Positions 42,780 through 50,672 of a DNA stretch of 64,000 nucleotides are shown here, in pieces. The DNA comes from JBDIAG01 sp963835085 (GTDB taxonomy: Bacteria; Actinomycetota; Actinomycetes; Actinomycetales; CAWJMD01): NCBI GenBank assembly GCA_963835085.1, contig CAWIED010000001.1, positions 3,162,001-3,226,000 of the forward strand. Reading direction: 5' to 3'. Every line of letters begins with the position of its first letter. Position 1 is the first letter of the stretch. A program made the translations under genes and the position numbers. The notes beneath the pieces were generated by a model that ran no database searches, had not been told where the DNA came from, and saw nothing but the letters and a program-made list of their open reading frames with translations.

Positions 42780-43178
42780 TCAGACTGTTGTTGCGACAGA
42801 AGCCTTCGACGTGAAGATCTCGGCCGCTTGGCGCACAGCACCGCGTTGTTGCCGGGTGAGACCCTCGATCTTTCGATCACCTTTGAGCACGTTGACCCGG
42901 CGTCCTATCACGGCAGGCAGTGGCCGGGCCCGAGCGAACGTCGTCCATCCCGACAGCGTCAGCGCGGAACGCACCACTCCGTCTTCATCGATGGCGATGG
43001 CCACATAGGCACGACCGCCGCGGTAGCGCTTTCCGTCGGCGCCGACACTGAGCGTCCCCACGTGTCGCAATGGTTTCGTTGCACGGTTGAAAGCCATGGC
43101 TTGCCGGTACGTGAGCCACATCTGTACGAGCCAGCCGGCCACCACGGCGATGACGATCACAAACCACTGTGTCTGCAT
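42780..43178 (-). CDS. gutM: GutM-family glucitol operon activator
   Basis: 132 aa. One N-terminal TM helix (VIVIAVVAGWLVQMWLTY) and the GutM core AFNRATKPLRHVGTLSVGADGKRYRGGRAYVAIAIDEDGVVRSALTLSGWTTFARARP. GutM activates the gut/srl operon in enterobacteria and is found beside sorbitol-type PTS genes; the membrane segment suggests action near the transporter. It follows the SorC regulator after 14 bp. Confidence 0.88.
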   Translation of the reverse strand: MQTQWFVIVIAVVAGWLVQMWLTYRQAMAFNRATKPLRHVGTLSVGADGKRYRGGRAYVAIAIDEDGVVRSALTLSGWTTFARARPLPAVIGRRVNVLKGDRKIEGLTRQQRGAVRQAAEIFTSKASVATTV

Positions 43179-43192
43179 GGCAGATCTCCTTT

Positions 43193-44146
43193 CTAACGAG
43201 CGGCGAGAACACTCCTTGCCAAACCCTCGTCACAGACCAACGAATCAATCAATTTGCCCCGTAGCGCCCCGATCACTGCTTCTGCCTTGGCCCTTCCCGC
43301 AGCGACCCCGACCACATGGGGGATTGCCACGAGGTCGGCCAACGTGACCCCGAGGACGTGATCCTCGACAGGCCCGTGAATGGGCTGGCCTGCCTCGGTG
43401 TAGTAGCGAGCCGCAACGTCGCCGACCGGTCGCGCCCGCCAGAAGGCGTCAGATTCCTCCGGGCTGAGGGCCAAGGACTCAAGGACCTTTGCCGACGACC
43501 CGTGGTGCGGAGTACCGATCCCCACAAAGGCCACGTGCGCGTTACGGGCCACCTGCAGCCCAGCGGCAATCGACGGTTCTGCCAGCATGACGTCGCGAGC
43601 CGCCGTGGAGGAGAACGTCGCCGGGGAGTGCATGATCCGGTAGGTGGCTCCCAGCCGGGCCGACAACTCTCGAACCAGCTCATGCCCGCTGATCTCGTTG
43701 GCTATCGCCGACATACCGCCGACGAGTTGCACGACCTGGACGTTGTAATCACGGTCAGTAGCCACTGCCCAGACCATCGACTGGAGGGTGTGCCCCCACG
43801 ACATGGCGACGGTCTGCGGCTCCCGGAGCAGGCTGAGGAGGAGTTGAGCACTGAGAGTTCCCACCTGTTCGGTGAGCCGCTCTGCGCTTCCTCCGGCTCG
43901 GGCTGCCACGAGTACGTCATGCAGTCCGAACGCCTTGCGAAGACGTGCCTCCAGATCGCGTGCCCGCCCAGTCGGATCATGCAGCCGAACTTCCACGATG
44001 CCATGGCGTTTGGCCTCAGTCAGCATGCGCGAGACATTCGAACGACTGGTATTCATGACCTTGGCGATCTCGGCCTGCGACTTGTCGTCGATGTAGTACA
44101 GCCGAGCCGCTTCGAGCAGCGACAGTGGGTCTCGTGGAGCCGGCAT
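43193..44146 (-). CDS. SorC-family sugar-binding transcriptional regulator
   Basis: 317 aa from ATG 44146 (GGAGGTGA just upstream). The N-terminal helix-turn-helix is KSQAEIAKVMNTSRSNVSRMLTEAKRHGIVEVRL (about 20-55). The effector domain has GTLSAQLLLSLLREPQTVAMSWGHTL and FVGIGTPHHGSS, the phosphosugar-isomerase-like fold that binds a phosphorylated sugar. It should sense the phosphorylated product of the PTS. It lies in the middle of the operon, between the E2 gene and gutM, separated from E2 by about 100 bp with a small CCCAC/GTGGG hairpin. Operator sites were not identified with confidence. Confidence 0.9.
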   Translation of the reverse strand: MPAPRDPLSLLEAARLYYIDDKSQAEIAKVMNTSRSNVSRMLTEAKRHGIVEVRLHDPTGRARDLEARLRKAFGLHDVLVAARAGGSAERLTEQVGTLSAQLLLSLLREPQTVAMSWGHTLQSMVWAVATDRDYNVQVVQLVGGMSAIANEISGHELVRELSARLGATYRIMHSPATFSSTAARDVMLAEPSIAAGLQVARNAHVAFVGIGTPHHGSSAKVLESLALSPEESDAFWRARPVGDVAARYYTEAGQPIHGPVEDHVLGVTLADLVAIPHVVGVAAGRAKAEAVIGALRGKLIDSLVCDEGLARSVLAAR

Positions 44147-44244
44147 GGTCACCTCCGTGAATCTGGTAGGCACACATGCTCCCACCGACCGTGGGTGGAC
44201 GACTGCCGTTGGTCAGGGAGGCCGAGCTTTCGGCTGCGGGCCCA

Positions 44245-45540
44245 TCATGCCCCGCCGCCGAGGAACTCGTTCATATCCCTGAGACAGTTCGCGGCATGCA
44301 CTCCGTCAGCCAGGCGATGGTCGACCGTGAGTCCCAGGTGGACGGTGATAGCCGAACCGACACCACCGGGCACAGCCACCGGGCGACGGCGGATGGTGCC
44401 GAGCGCCAGCACACTGGCTTGGCCGGGAGTCAGCAGCGGCTGAAACCGGTCGACTCCCTGCCCGCCGAGGTTGGAGAAGGTTGCACCAGCCGGGTCGAGA
44501 TACTCCCGATCCACCCGGCCCTGCCTGGCCGCTGCGGCAACCAGCTTCAACTCCTTGTCCAGATCAGCCAGGCTGAGAAGATCGGGCGCGGTGATGGTGG
44601 GAGCCAGCAACCCTCGTTCGCCGGCCACCGCCAGCGCGATGTCCGGTGCTTCCAACTGCGCCGCGTGATCCCCCTCCCACCGGGTCAGCAGCTCGGGCGT
44701 ATGCCGCAGAGCTACGGCGTAGGCCCGGATCAGCACCGCCGTCCACGACGCTCCCCGGCGAGCCACGTCGGCGGCGTCGAGTTGCAACTCCCGCCACACT
44801 GTGAACTGCGGGATGCGCACACTGGGCTCCATCGCGCGGGCGATCGCGGCGCGAACCCGTGTGTATCGACCGTCGTCTGACACTGAGGAGCGCCCCGCGA
44901 CTCGGGCCAGTGTCCGTCCCGCGACAGGAACCCCTGTCAGGTCGGGCGCCACACCGATCAGCGCTTCGACGTCGCGCACTCGAACCAGTCCGGCTGGACC
45001 GGTGCCGGCCACCGCGCGCAGGTCCAGACCGTGTTCGCTCGCCAGACCCCGGGCTCTCGGGACCGCAGCCACCGGAGGCGTCCGAACCACACTGGGGACA
45101 ACGTCAGGCAGTTGCGGCTCGACGTGCTGCGTGTGGGTCTCCAACCTTTCGTGCTGAACGCGGGGGCTCGGTTCGACACCCGTACTCTCGGGCAGGTTGG
45201 GTGCGTCCGGCTCAGCCGCCTCGGACTCTGCCGATGCGGGCTGTCCGTTGGCGTTGCTGGGCTCCGGCTCGATCAGCAGGTCGCCGAAGCCGCCGCCGTC
45301 ATCCTCTCCGTCCACCCAGCCGATCGGCTCACCCACAGGCACCGTGCCGGAATCATGGACGATCTCTACCAAGGTGCCGGCAACGGTGGACTCCACCTCC
45401 ATGTCGACCTTGTCGGTGAGAACCTCGCATACGACGTCGCCCAGACCGATCTCATCGCCGACCGATACCTTCCACTCCCCCATCTCGCCCTCGGTCATCG
45501 TCATCGACATCTTCGGCATCCGAATCGCCAGGCGAGCCAT
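44245..45540 (-). CDS. E2 dihydrolipoamide acyltransferase of an acetoin-dehydrogenase-type complex
   Basis: 431 aa. Lipoyl domain 1-80 with the lipoylated Lys in EVLTDKVDMEV (about 43), an acidic Pro-rich linker, a peripheral subunit-binding domain (PRARGLASEHGLDLRAVAGTGPAGLVRVRDVEAL) and a catalytic domain ending in HLGLTVDHRLADG with the active-site His and Asp. It transfers the acyl group made by E1 to CoA. One lipoyl domain only. Starts one base after the E1beta stop. No E3 (dihydrolipoamide dehydrogenase) is encoded in the window, so it must borrow one. Confidence 0.9.
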   Translation of the reverse strand: MARLAIRMPKMSMTMTEGEMGEWKVSVGDEIGLGDVVCEVLTDKVDMEVESTVAGTLVEIVHDSGTVPVGEPIGWVDGEDDGGGFGDLLIEPEPSNANGQPASAESEAAEPDAPNLPESTGVEPSPRVQHERLETHTQHVEPQLPDVVPSVVRTPPVAAVPRARGLASEHGLDLRAVAGTGPAGLVRVRDVEALIGVAPDLTGVPVAGRTLARVAGRSSVSDDGRYTRVRAAIARAMEPSVRIPQFTVWRELQLDAADVARRGASWTAVLIRAYAVALRHTPELLTRWEGDHAAQLEAPDIALAVAGERGLLAPTITAPDLLSLADLDKELKLVAAAARQGRVDREYLDPAGATFSNLGGQGVDRFQPLLTPGQASVLALGTIRRRPVAVPGGVGSAITVHLGLTVDHRLADGVHAANCLRDMNEFLGGGA

Positions 45541-45541
45541 C

Positions 45542-46585
45542 TCAGTACACCGCCTTCATCATGGCCAGAGCAGACTCGACGATGTCGTCGACCTGGGGAA
45601 CGGACGCCCGCTCGAGTTGGGGCGCATAGGGGATGGGGGCGTCGAGGCCGCTCAGTCGTTTGATCGGGGCGAGCAGTCGATAGATCGCCGGCGAACCACT
45701 GATCCGCGCTGCGATCTCGGCGCTGAACCCCGCATGTCCGGGCGCTTCTTGCACCAGGAGAGCTCTGCCGGTGGCGCTGACATCATCAAGAATCGGTTGC
45801 GCATCGAAGGGACTTAGCGATCTGGGGTCGATGACCGACGCGTCAATGCCCTCCCCAGCCAAGGCTTCTGCAGCCGCCAATGAACGCGAGACCATGACCC
45901 CGGTGGCAACGATCGTCAGATCACTACCGGTTCGACGAATCGCGGTCTTGCCCAGCGGTACTCGGAACGCCTCTTCGGGCACCGGTCCCGACGTTCGGTA
46001 CAGCAACTTGTGCTCGAGGACGATGACGGGGTTCGGATCGTCGATGGCCGAGAGCAGTAGGCCTTTCGCGTCGGCCGGCGTCGCCGGCATGACGACCTTC
46101 AACCCCGGCACATGGGCAAACCACGCCTCCAGGCTCTGCGAATGCTGCGCCGCCGCCCCCGTGCCCGATCCCAAGGGGGCACGAAGCACCAGCGGAACGC
46201 TGGCGGCTCCACCCAGCATGTAGTGGATCTTCGCCGCCTGGTTCACGATCTGGTCCATTGCCTGATTAGTGAAGTCGGAGAACTGGATCTCGACGATGGG
46301 CCGCATTCCGGCCAAAGCTGCCCCGACCGCGGCGCCCACGATTCCCAGTTCGGAGATCGGGGTGTCGCGTACGCGTTCTTCGCCGAACCGGTGAACCAGA
46401 TCGCCGGAGACTCCGAATGCGCCGCCGTAAACGCCGATGTCCTCACCGAGCATGAAGACCCGGTCGTCGCTCGACATCGCGTGGGCGATGGCCTCACGGA
46501 TCGCTTCGCTGTAGGTAATCACTCGGTCGGTCGGAGGAATGTCGCTATCTGTCGTAGTGCTTTGCGTAGTCATTGTTGTCGTCAT
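45542..46585 (-). CDS. E1 beta subunit, TPP-dependent dehydrogenase (acetoin/pyruvate type)
   Basis: 347 aa, transketolase-like pyrimidine-binding and C-terminal domains. VITYSEAIREAIAHAMSSDDRVFMLGEDIGVYGGAFGVS and DTPISELGIVGAAVGAALAGMRPIVEIQFSDF are the family core; the Glu in ISELG activates thiamine diphosphate. AAGGAG precedes the ATG and 23 bp separate it from E1alpha. It pairs with E1alpha as a heterotetramer. Close to both AcoB and PdhB; the operon context (below) argues against plain pyruvate dehydrogenase. Confidence 0.92.
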   Translation of the reverse strand: MTTTMTTQSTTTDSDIPPTDRVITYSEAIREAIAHAMSSDDRVFMLGEDIGVYGGAFGVSGDLVHRFGEERVRDTPISELGIVGAAVGAALAGMRPIVEIQFSDFTNQAMDQIVNQAAKIHYMLGGAASVPLVLRAPLGSGTGAAAQHSQSLEAWFAHVPGLKVVMPATPADAKGLLLSAIDDPNPVIVLEHKLLYRTSGPVPEEAFRVPLGKTAIRRTGSDLTIVATGVMVSRSLAAAEALAGEGIDASVIDPRSLSPFDAQPILDDVSATGRALLVQEAPGHAGFSAEIAARISGSPAIYRLLAPIKRLSGLDAPIPYAPQLERASVPQVDDIVESALAMMKAVY

Positions 46586-46608
46586 GGCTGCTCCTTTGTC
46601 GACCGCTG

Positions 46609-47583
46609 TCAGACCTGTGCGTAAACGGCGCCGAGAAGGTCGGACGGATCTGCGTCTGGCGCCCTATTTGCCTGGCGCACAGCGTTCTTCATGTCCTCCA
46701 ACGCCTCGCTACGAATACTCTTCACCTCGTTCGCGTTCAGCAGGCCCGCCAGCTCAGCCCGTTCCTCGAAGGCTGGAATCGGGTCCCGGTCACGCCAATC
46801 AGCGATTTCCTCCTTCGTGCGGTAGAGGTTCTTATCCGACTTGGAGTGACCTTTCCAACGGTAGGTAAGAGTCTCGACCAAGGTGGGCCCCTCACCCCTG
46901 CGGGCGCGATCAGCCGCTTGCTTGACCGCGTCATAGACGGCCACCACATCGTTGCCGTCTACCGTGACACCCGGGAAGCCATACGCTTGCGCACGCTCGG
47001 AGATGCTCTTGATGGCGAAGGCCCTTTCGATGGAGAACGACATGCCGTAGTGGTTGTTCTCGCAGATGAAGATCACGGGCAGCCTCCAGATGGCGGCCAG
47101 GTTCACTGCCTCGTGAAAGGCCCCTTCGTTGACGGCCCCGTCACCGAAGAAGCACGCCACCACGCGCTTCTCGCCACGCAGCTTGTAGGCCAGGGCGGCA
47201 CCCGCCGCGATCGGGATGCCACCGGCGACGATGCCGTTGGCGCCGAGGTTTCCGGTGGCGACATCGGCAATGTGCATCGACCCGCCTCGGCCACGGCAGT
47301 AGCCGGTCTCCTTTGCCAGGAGCTCAGCCATCATGCGCACAAGGTCGGCACCCTTGCCGATGCAGTGGCCATGGCCTCGGTGCGTCGACGTGATCGCATC
47401 GCGCTCCTCCAGCGCCATACAGGCACCGGTCGCCGATGCTTCCTGGCCGATCGAGAGATGCATGGTCCCGTGCATCAGGCCGCGCGCGAAGAGATCGTCG
47501 ACCGCCTCCTCGAACCGACGAATGAGCCACATCGTCTTGAGGGCATGTCGGGCAGCTCCCGGCGAGCTCGTCGGCGACTCCAT
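46609..47583 (-). CDS. E1 alpha subunit, TPP-dependent dehydrogenase (AcoA-like)
   Basis: 324 aa. Thiamine diphosphate motif GDGAVNEGAFHEAVNLAAIWRLPVIFICENN and the AcoA-like block YCRGRGGSMHIADVATGNLGANGIVAGG are clear. AcoA-type E1 cleaves acetoin, an acyloin, to acetaldehyde and an acetyl group that goes to lipoate. First gene of the operon that continues through E1beta, E2, SorC, GutM, the PTS genes and the DRL-family oxidoreductase. AGGAG is six bases before ATG. The substrate in this organism is more likely to be a 1-deoxyketose phosphate delivered by the PTS and oxidoreductase (inference). Confidence 0.9.
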   Translation of the reverse strand: MESPTSSPGAARHALKTMWLIRRFEEAVDDLFARGLMHGTMHLSIGQEASATGACMALEERDAITSTHRGHGHCIGKGADLVRMMAELLAKETGYCRGRGGSMHIADVATGNLGANGIVAGGIPIAAGAALAYKLRGEKRVVACFFGDGAVNEGAFHEAVNLAAIWRLPVIFICENNHYGMSFSIERAFAIKSISERAQAYGFPGVTVDGNDVVAVYDAVKQAADRARRGEGPTLVETLTYRWKGHSKSDKNLYRTKEEIADWRDRDPIPAFEERAELAGLLNANEVKSIRSEALEDMKNAVRQANRAPDADPSDLLGAVYAQV

Positions 47584-47928
47584 GTCGGGCTCCTATGCAC
47601 GTTTGTGAGTATGTGATTCACGGATGTCCCGATGCTAGGTGAGGTCCAGCACAGCCGCAAGGGCTTGGAACGACCTTTTTGCGATTGCACACGCGGCGGG
47701 GGTTCAGCGCTCAGCGGCGACAAAGGGAGATGTGGGTGCAGCGGGGCCGTGACCGGCGATGGATCAAGGTCGGGCCGTCAGTTGCTACGGACCTTTGCGC
47801 TGCGGGACTTCGAGCCCGCTCGATAGCGGGCGAGGCATCGCGCCCATCACCCGAAGATTGCCGACTCCGTCAATGCCTCAGAGCACGCGATAGCCGGACG
47901 ATGCCTGGCTCGGCGCGGAGCAGCCTCG
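47584..47928. other. 345-bp control region upstream of the catabolic operon
   Basis: Contains the promoter of the E1alpha operon (minus strand, left part) and, on the right, the 3' end of the carD-PIN transcript. TGTGATTCACG near 47610 includes a small GTGA-T-TCAC palindrome that could be an operator, for CRP- or SorC-like proteins. No gene. Confidence 0.45.
47814..47831 (-). terminator. Candidate terminator after the PIN/TRAM gene
   Basis: GCCCGCT-CGAT-AGCGGGC, a perfect 7-bp stem with a tetraloop about 100 bp beyond the PIN/TRAM stop. It would separate carD-PIN transcription from the catabolic operon. Confidence 0.5.
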
Positions 47929-48981
47929 TCAGCTCGCGACTGTGGGCCTGGCGAACACCATGCGCCCGTTGGCGGTGGTGAGCACGCTCGTCACGAGAAC
48001 TGCCGTCTCTTTGCCGACCAGGCCACGTGCCCGCTCCACGACGACCATCGTGCCATCGTCGAGGTAGCCCACGGCCTGGCCCGGTTCCTTGCCTGGCTTC
48101 ATGAGCAGCACCTGCACCGTGTCTCCGGCCGTCACCGGTGGACGAACCGCCAATGCCAGCGCGTGCAGGTTCATCACTCGGCACCCGGCCAGGCCGGCCG
48201 CCTTGGCCAGTGGGGTGTCAAGCGTCAACAAGGCGGCCTGTCTGGCCAGACAGATGCGCACCAATTTGGCGTCCACCTCGGGGACTTCGGGGAATTCATC
48301 GCCCAGCACCTCGAGGTCGATGGCACGTTCGCGCTGCAGAGCCTCCAAGGTCTCCAAGCCTTTTCGTCCTCGAGAGCGCAGCAGATCGTCCGCGGAATCG
48401 GCAAGCCCCTGGATCTCGTCGAGCACGGGTTGGGGTACGAGCATCCGGCCATGCAGAAAGCCGGCCCGAACCACGTCAAGAACGCGCCCATCGACGGCCA
48501 CCGACGAATCAAGAACTCGATCGAGCGAGGCATTTGAGAGAGGTCGGCTCAGGCCGGCGCGCCCACTGACGATGGAGAGCACTCCGTCGCGACGCACCAC
48601 GCCGACCCGGTACCCGAGAAAGGCGACGGCGATGACGACGATGGCAAAGATCGGCACGGTTATGATCTGCGGCCGAATAAGCAGAAGGGGCCACGACAAG
48701 CCGATAGCCAGGATCACGCCGACAATGGCCCCCAGAACGCCGGCCAGAACCTGCTCCGACGAGCGCTGGGCCAAGGCATTCTCGGCGACGGCGAGACCTA
48801 CGATCGTCTTACGACCAACGGCCCCGCCGATCACGTAGCCGCTGGCAGCACCAAGCACAACGCCTATGACCCGCGCGGTTTCGACCCCGTGTGACTCGAA
48901 GTAGTTGCCGAGGAGATAGCCCAGGCCAGCACAAAGGGCGACCAGGCACAACCGCAACAACTCCGCAACCAACGGCGGCAT
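47929..48981 (-). CDS. PIN/TRAM-domain membrane protein (YacL type)
   Basis: 350 aa. Four TM helices in residues 1-120, then a PIN nuclease fold from about 150 (SVAVDGRVLDVVRAGFLHGRMLVPQPVLDEIQGLADSAD, with further acidic residues in DAKLVRI and LDTPLAKAA) and a C-terminal TRAM RNA-binding domain (GDTVQVLLMKPGKEPGQAVGYLDDGTMVVVERA). In Firmicutes yacL precedes ispD; in actinobacteria it is found between carD and ispD. It probably acts on RNA at the membrane. It is 23 bp downstream of carD. Here the 8.4-kb catabolic operon now stands between it and ispD. Confidence 0.88.
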   Translation of the reverse strand: MPPLVAELLRLCLVALCAGLGYLLGNYFESHGVETARVIGVVLGAASGYVIGGAVGRKTIVGLAVAENALAQRSSEQVLAGVLGAIVGVILAIGLSWPLLLIRPQIITVPIFAIVVIAVAFLGYRVGVVRRDGVLSIVSGRAGLSRPLSNASLDRVLDSSVAVDGRVLDVVRAGFLHGRMLVPQPVLDEIQGLADSADDLLRSRGRKGLETLEALQRERAIDLEVLGDEFPEVPEVDAKLVRICLARQAALLTLDTPLAKAAGLAGCRVMNLHALALAVRPPVTAGDTVQVLLMKPGKEPGQAVGYLDDGTMVVVERARGLVGKETAVLVTSVLTTANGRMVFARPTVAS

Positions 48982-49004
48982 GTCGCGGCCCCGGGTGGGA
49001 CTAC

Positions 49005-49487
49005 TCAGGACGCGAGAACCTCGTCAAGGATGGCCTCGGCCTTTTCCTCCGGGGTCTTCTCGGCAAGAGCGAGCTCGGAGACCAGGATCTGACGCGCCTT
49101 AGCCAGCATTCGCTTCTCGCCGGCGGAAAGGCCACGGTCTTGGTCGCGGCGCCACAGGTCTCGAACTACCTCGGCGACCTTGATGACGTCGCCCGATGCC
49201 AACTTCTCGAGGTTGGCCTTGTAGCGACGCGACCAGTTGGTGGGCTCTTCGGTGTAGGGCGCCCGGAGCACCTCGAAAACTCGGTCGAGACCCTCTTTGC
49301 CTACTACGTCGCGAACACCTACGAGATCGCAGTTCTCAGCCGGCACCTCAATAGTGAGGTCGCCTTGCGCCACCTTCAGTTTCAGGTACAGCTTCTCTTC
49401 ACCTTTGATCGTGCGCTTCTTGATCTCTTCGATCAAAGCAGCCCCGTGGTGAGGGTAAACGACCGTTTCGCCAACCTGAAAAGCCAT
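49005..49487 (-). CDS. carD: CarD-family transcription factor
   Basis: 160 aa. The RNA-polymerase-interacting domain begins MAFQVGETVVYPHHGAALIEEI; the C-terminal helical DNA-binding part has the conserved Trp region (EEPTNWSRRYKANLEKLASGDVIKVAEVVRDL). CarD stabilises the open promoter complex at many promoters, including rRNA, and is essential in mycobacteria. First gene of carD-PIN/TRAM. It is divergent from the lpqE-like gene, the same arrangement as in Mycobacterium. Confidence 0.95.
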   Translation of the reverse strand: MAFQVGETVVYPHHGAALIEEIKKRTIKGEEKLYLKLKVAQGDLTIEVPAENCDLVGVRDVVGKEGLDRVFEVLRAPYTEEPTNWSRRYKANLEKLASGDVIKVAEVVRDLWRRDQDRGLSAGEKRMLAKARQILVSELALAEKTPEEKAEAILDEVLAS

Positions 49488-49774
49488 CTGCGCATTGCCC
49501 CTTTGGCTCGTCCAACCGCGACTCGCGGGAACACAAGATTATCACGAAATCGCTGCTGGGTGATACCGCCATGGTCTCGTTTACGCAGGCCAGCGCCCTG
49601 TCGGCGCTACTGGCGGGTAGCGTTCTGCAGTTGACAGGGTACGCGAGCCCATGGCACGCGCGCGAAAACATTGTGCAGACGGCACGCTTGCCGGGCAGGA
49701 GCCAGCCGGTAGAGTGAGCCCGCCCACCGGGCGGTTCGATATCAAGCCCGCTCGTCCGCGACCGAGGAGCCACT

Positions 49775-50284
49775 GTGACCCGCCGCTTGCTACGCCCGTT
49801 CTCGTCCCGTCTTGCGGTCGGCGCTTTTGCGCTCGTAGCCGTCTCAACGGTTGTCGGCTGCTCAGAGATGAGCCCCCAGACCACCCAGCTCCACTACGAG
49901 GCAAGCGACGGCATCAACGGCACCGCCGGTTCGTTGGGTGTGCGCAATCTGCTGCTGATCACCGATTCCGAGGATGCCAAGACCGCCAATGTGGTGGGCA
50001 CGCTGGTCAACACCGGCTCGTCGGCGCTGAAAGTAGACCTCAGCACCTCTGGTGGCTCCGCATCGGTCACCGTGCCGGCGGGCGGCAGAGTGGCCCTGAG
50101 CCAGTCGCCGCAGGTTCAACTCCCGGTCTCGCAGCAGCCCGGGCTGCTCACGCCGATGGCCATCACGGGTGGCAGCAATGAGCTGAAGCTGCAGGTCCCC
50201 CTGCTCGACGGCACGCTGCCTGAGTACTCCTCGCTGACGCCCACCGTCGCCCCCAGCACGCCATCGGCCACGACCACCCCCTGA
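49775..50284 (+). CDS. LpqE-like lipoprotein
   Basis: 169 aa from GTG 49775 (GAGGAG upstream). Signal peptide with lipobox VVGC (Cys about 29). The mature part LHYEASDGINGTAGSLGVRNLLLITDSEDAKTANVVGTLVNTG resembles LpqE of mycobacteria, a small beta-rich secreted lipoprotein; ends in a Thr/Pro tail. The neighbour relation lpqE-carD is conserved, which supports the assignment. Function unknown. Confidence 0.78.
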   Translation: MTRRLLRPFSSRLAVGAFALVAVSTVVGCSEMSPQTTQLHYEASDGINGTAGSLGVRNLLLITDSEDAKTANVVGTLVNTGSSALKVDLSTSGGSASVTVPAGGRVALSQSPQVQLPVSQQPGLLTPMAITGGSNELKLQVPLLDGTLPEYSSLTPTVAPSTPSATTTP

Positions 50285-50672
50285 CCGGGGGCCGCCGCGC
50301 ACGCGCCACGGGCGCCGACGATCACGTCATACTCGTGGGCACCGTCTCCAGCATCAGGCCCTGTCACGTCAGGCTGGGGACAGCCTCGTCGCGCACTGAG
50401 TGGCGGGAGTGCCTGAACGTCGTCGGCCTGCGAAGCGCTGAGTCCATCGGGTAGTTGGTATCCATCGGGTAGTTGGCGCTGCGATCCCTCCGACAAGTGC
50501 AACTGTCGGGAATACCTAGTTCGTTCGTGACCGCGAACTGGCCTGACGAATCGCGTCCGGCGCAACGGGATCCGACCTAGCCAGGATCCTCCTGCAATGT
50601 GGCGATATGGGGTATCAGCATCGCGGGGGACCGTCTCCTACTGGCGTCCATCCCTGTAGAAGGAGACTCCCG
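50285..50672. other. 388-bp gap with a short direct repeat
   Basis: Two copies of TCCATCGGGTAGTTGG at 50443-50458 and 50461-50476 (18-bp pitch) lie midway. The right end holds the promoter and ribosome-binding site of the secreted protease gene. Nothing else recognised. Confidence 0.55.

Noticed and set aside
44245..47583. Calling the E1/E2 genes a plain pyruvate dehydrogenase complex.
   Set aside because: They share an operon with SorC, GutM and a PTS, lack an E3, and E1alpha has AcoA-like blocks; pyruvate remains a possible substrate but is not favoured.
50285..50672. Small gene in the gap before the secreted protease.
   Set aside because: No frame has both a ribosome-binding site and coding-like third-position GC.
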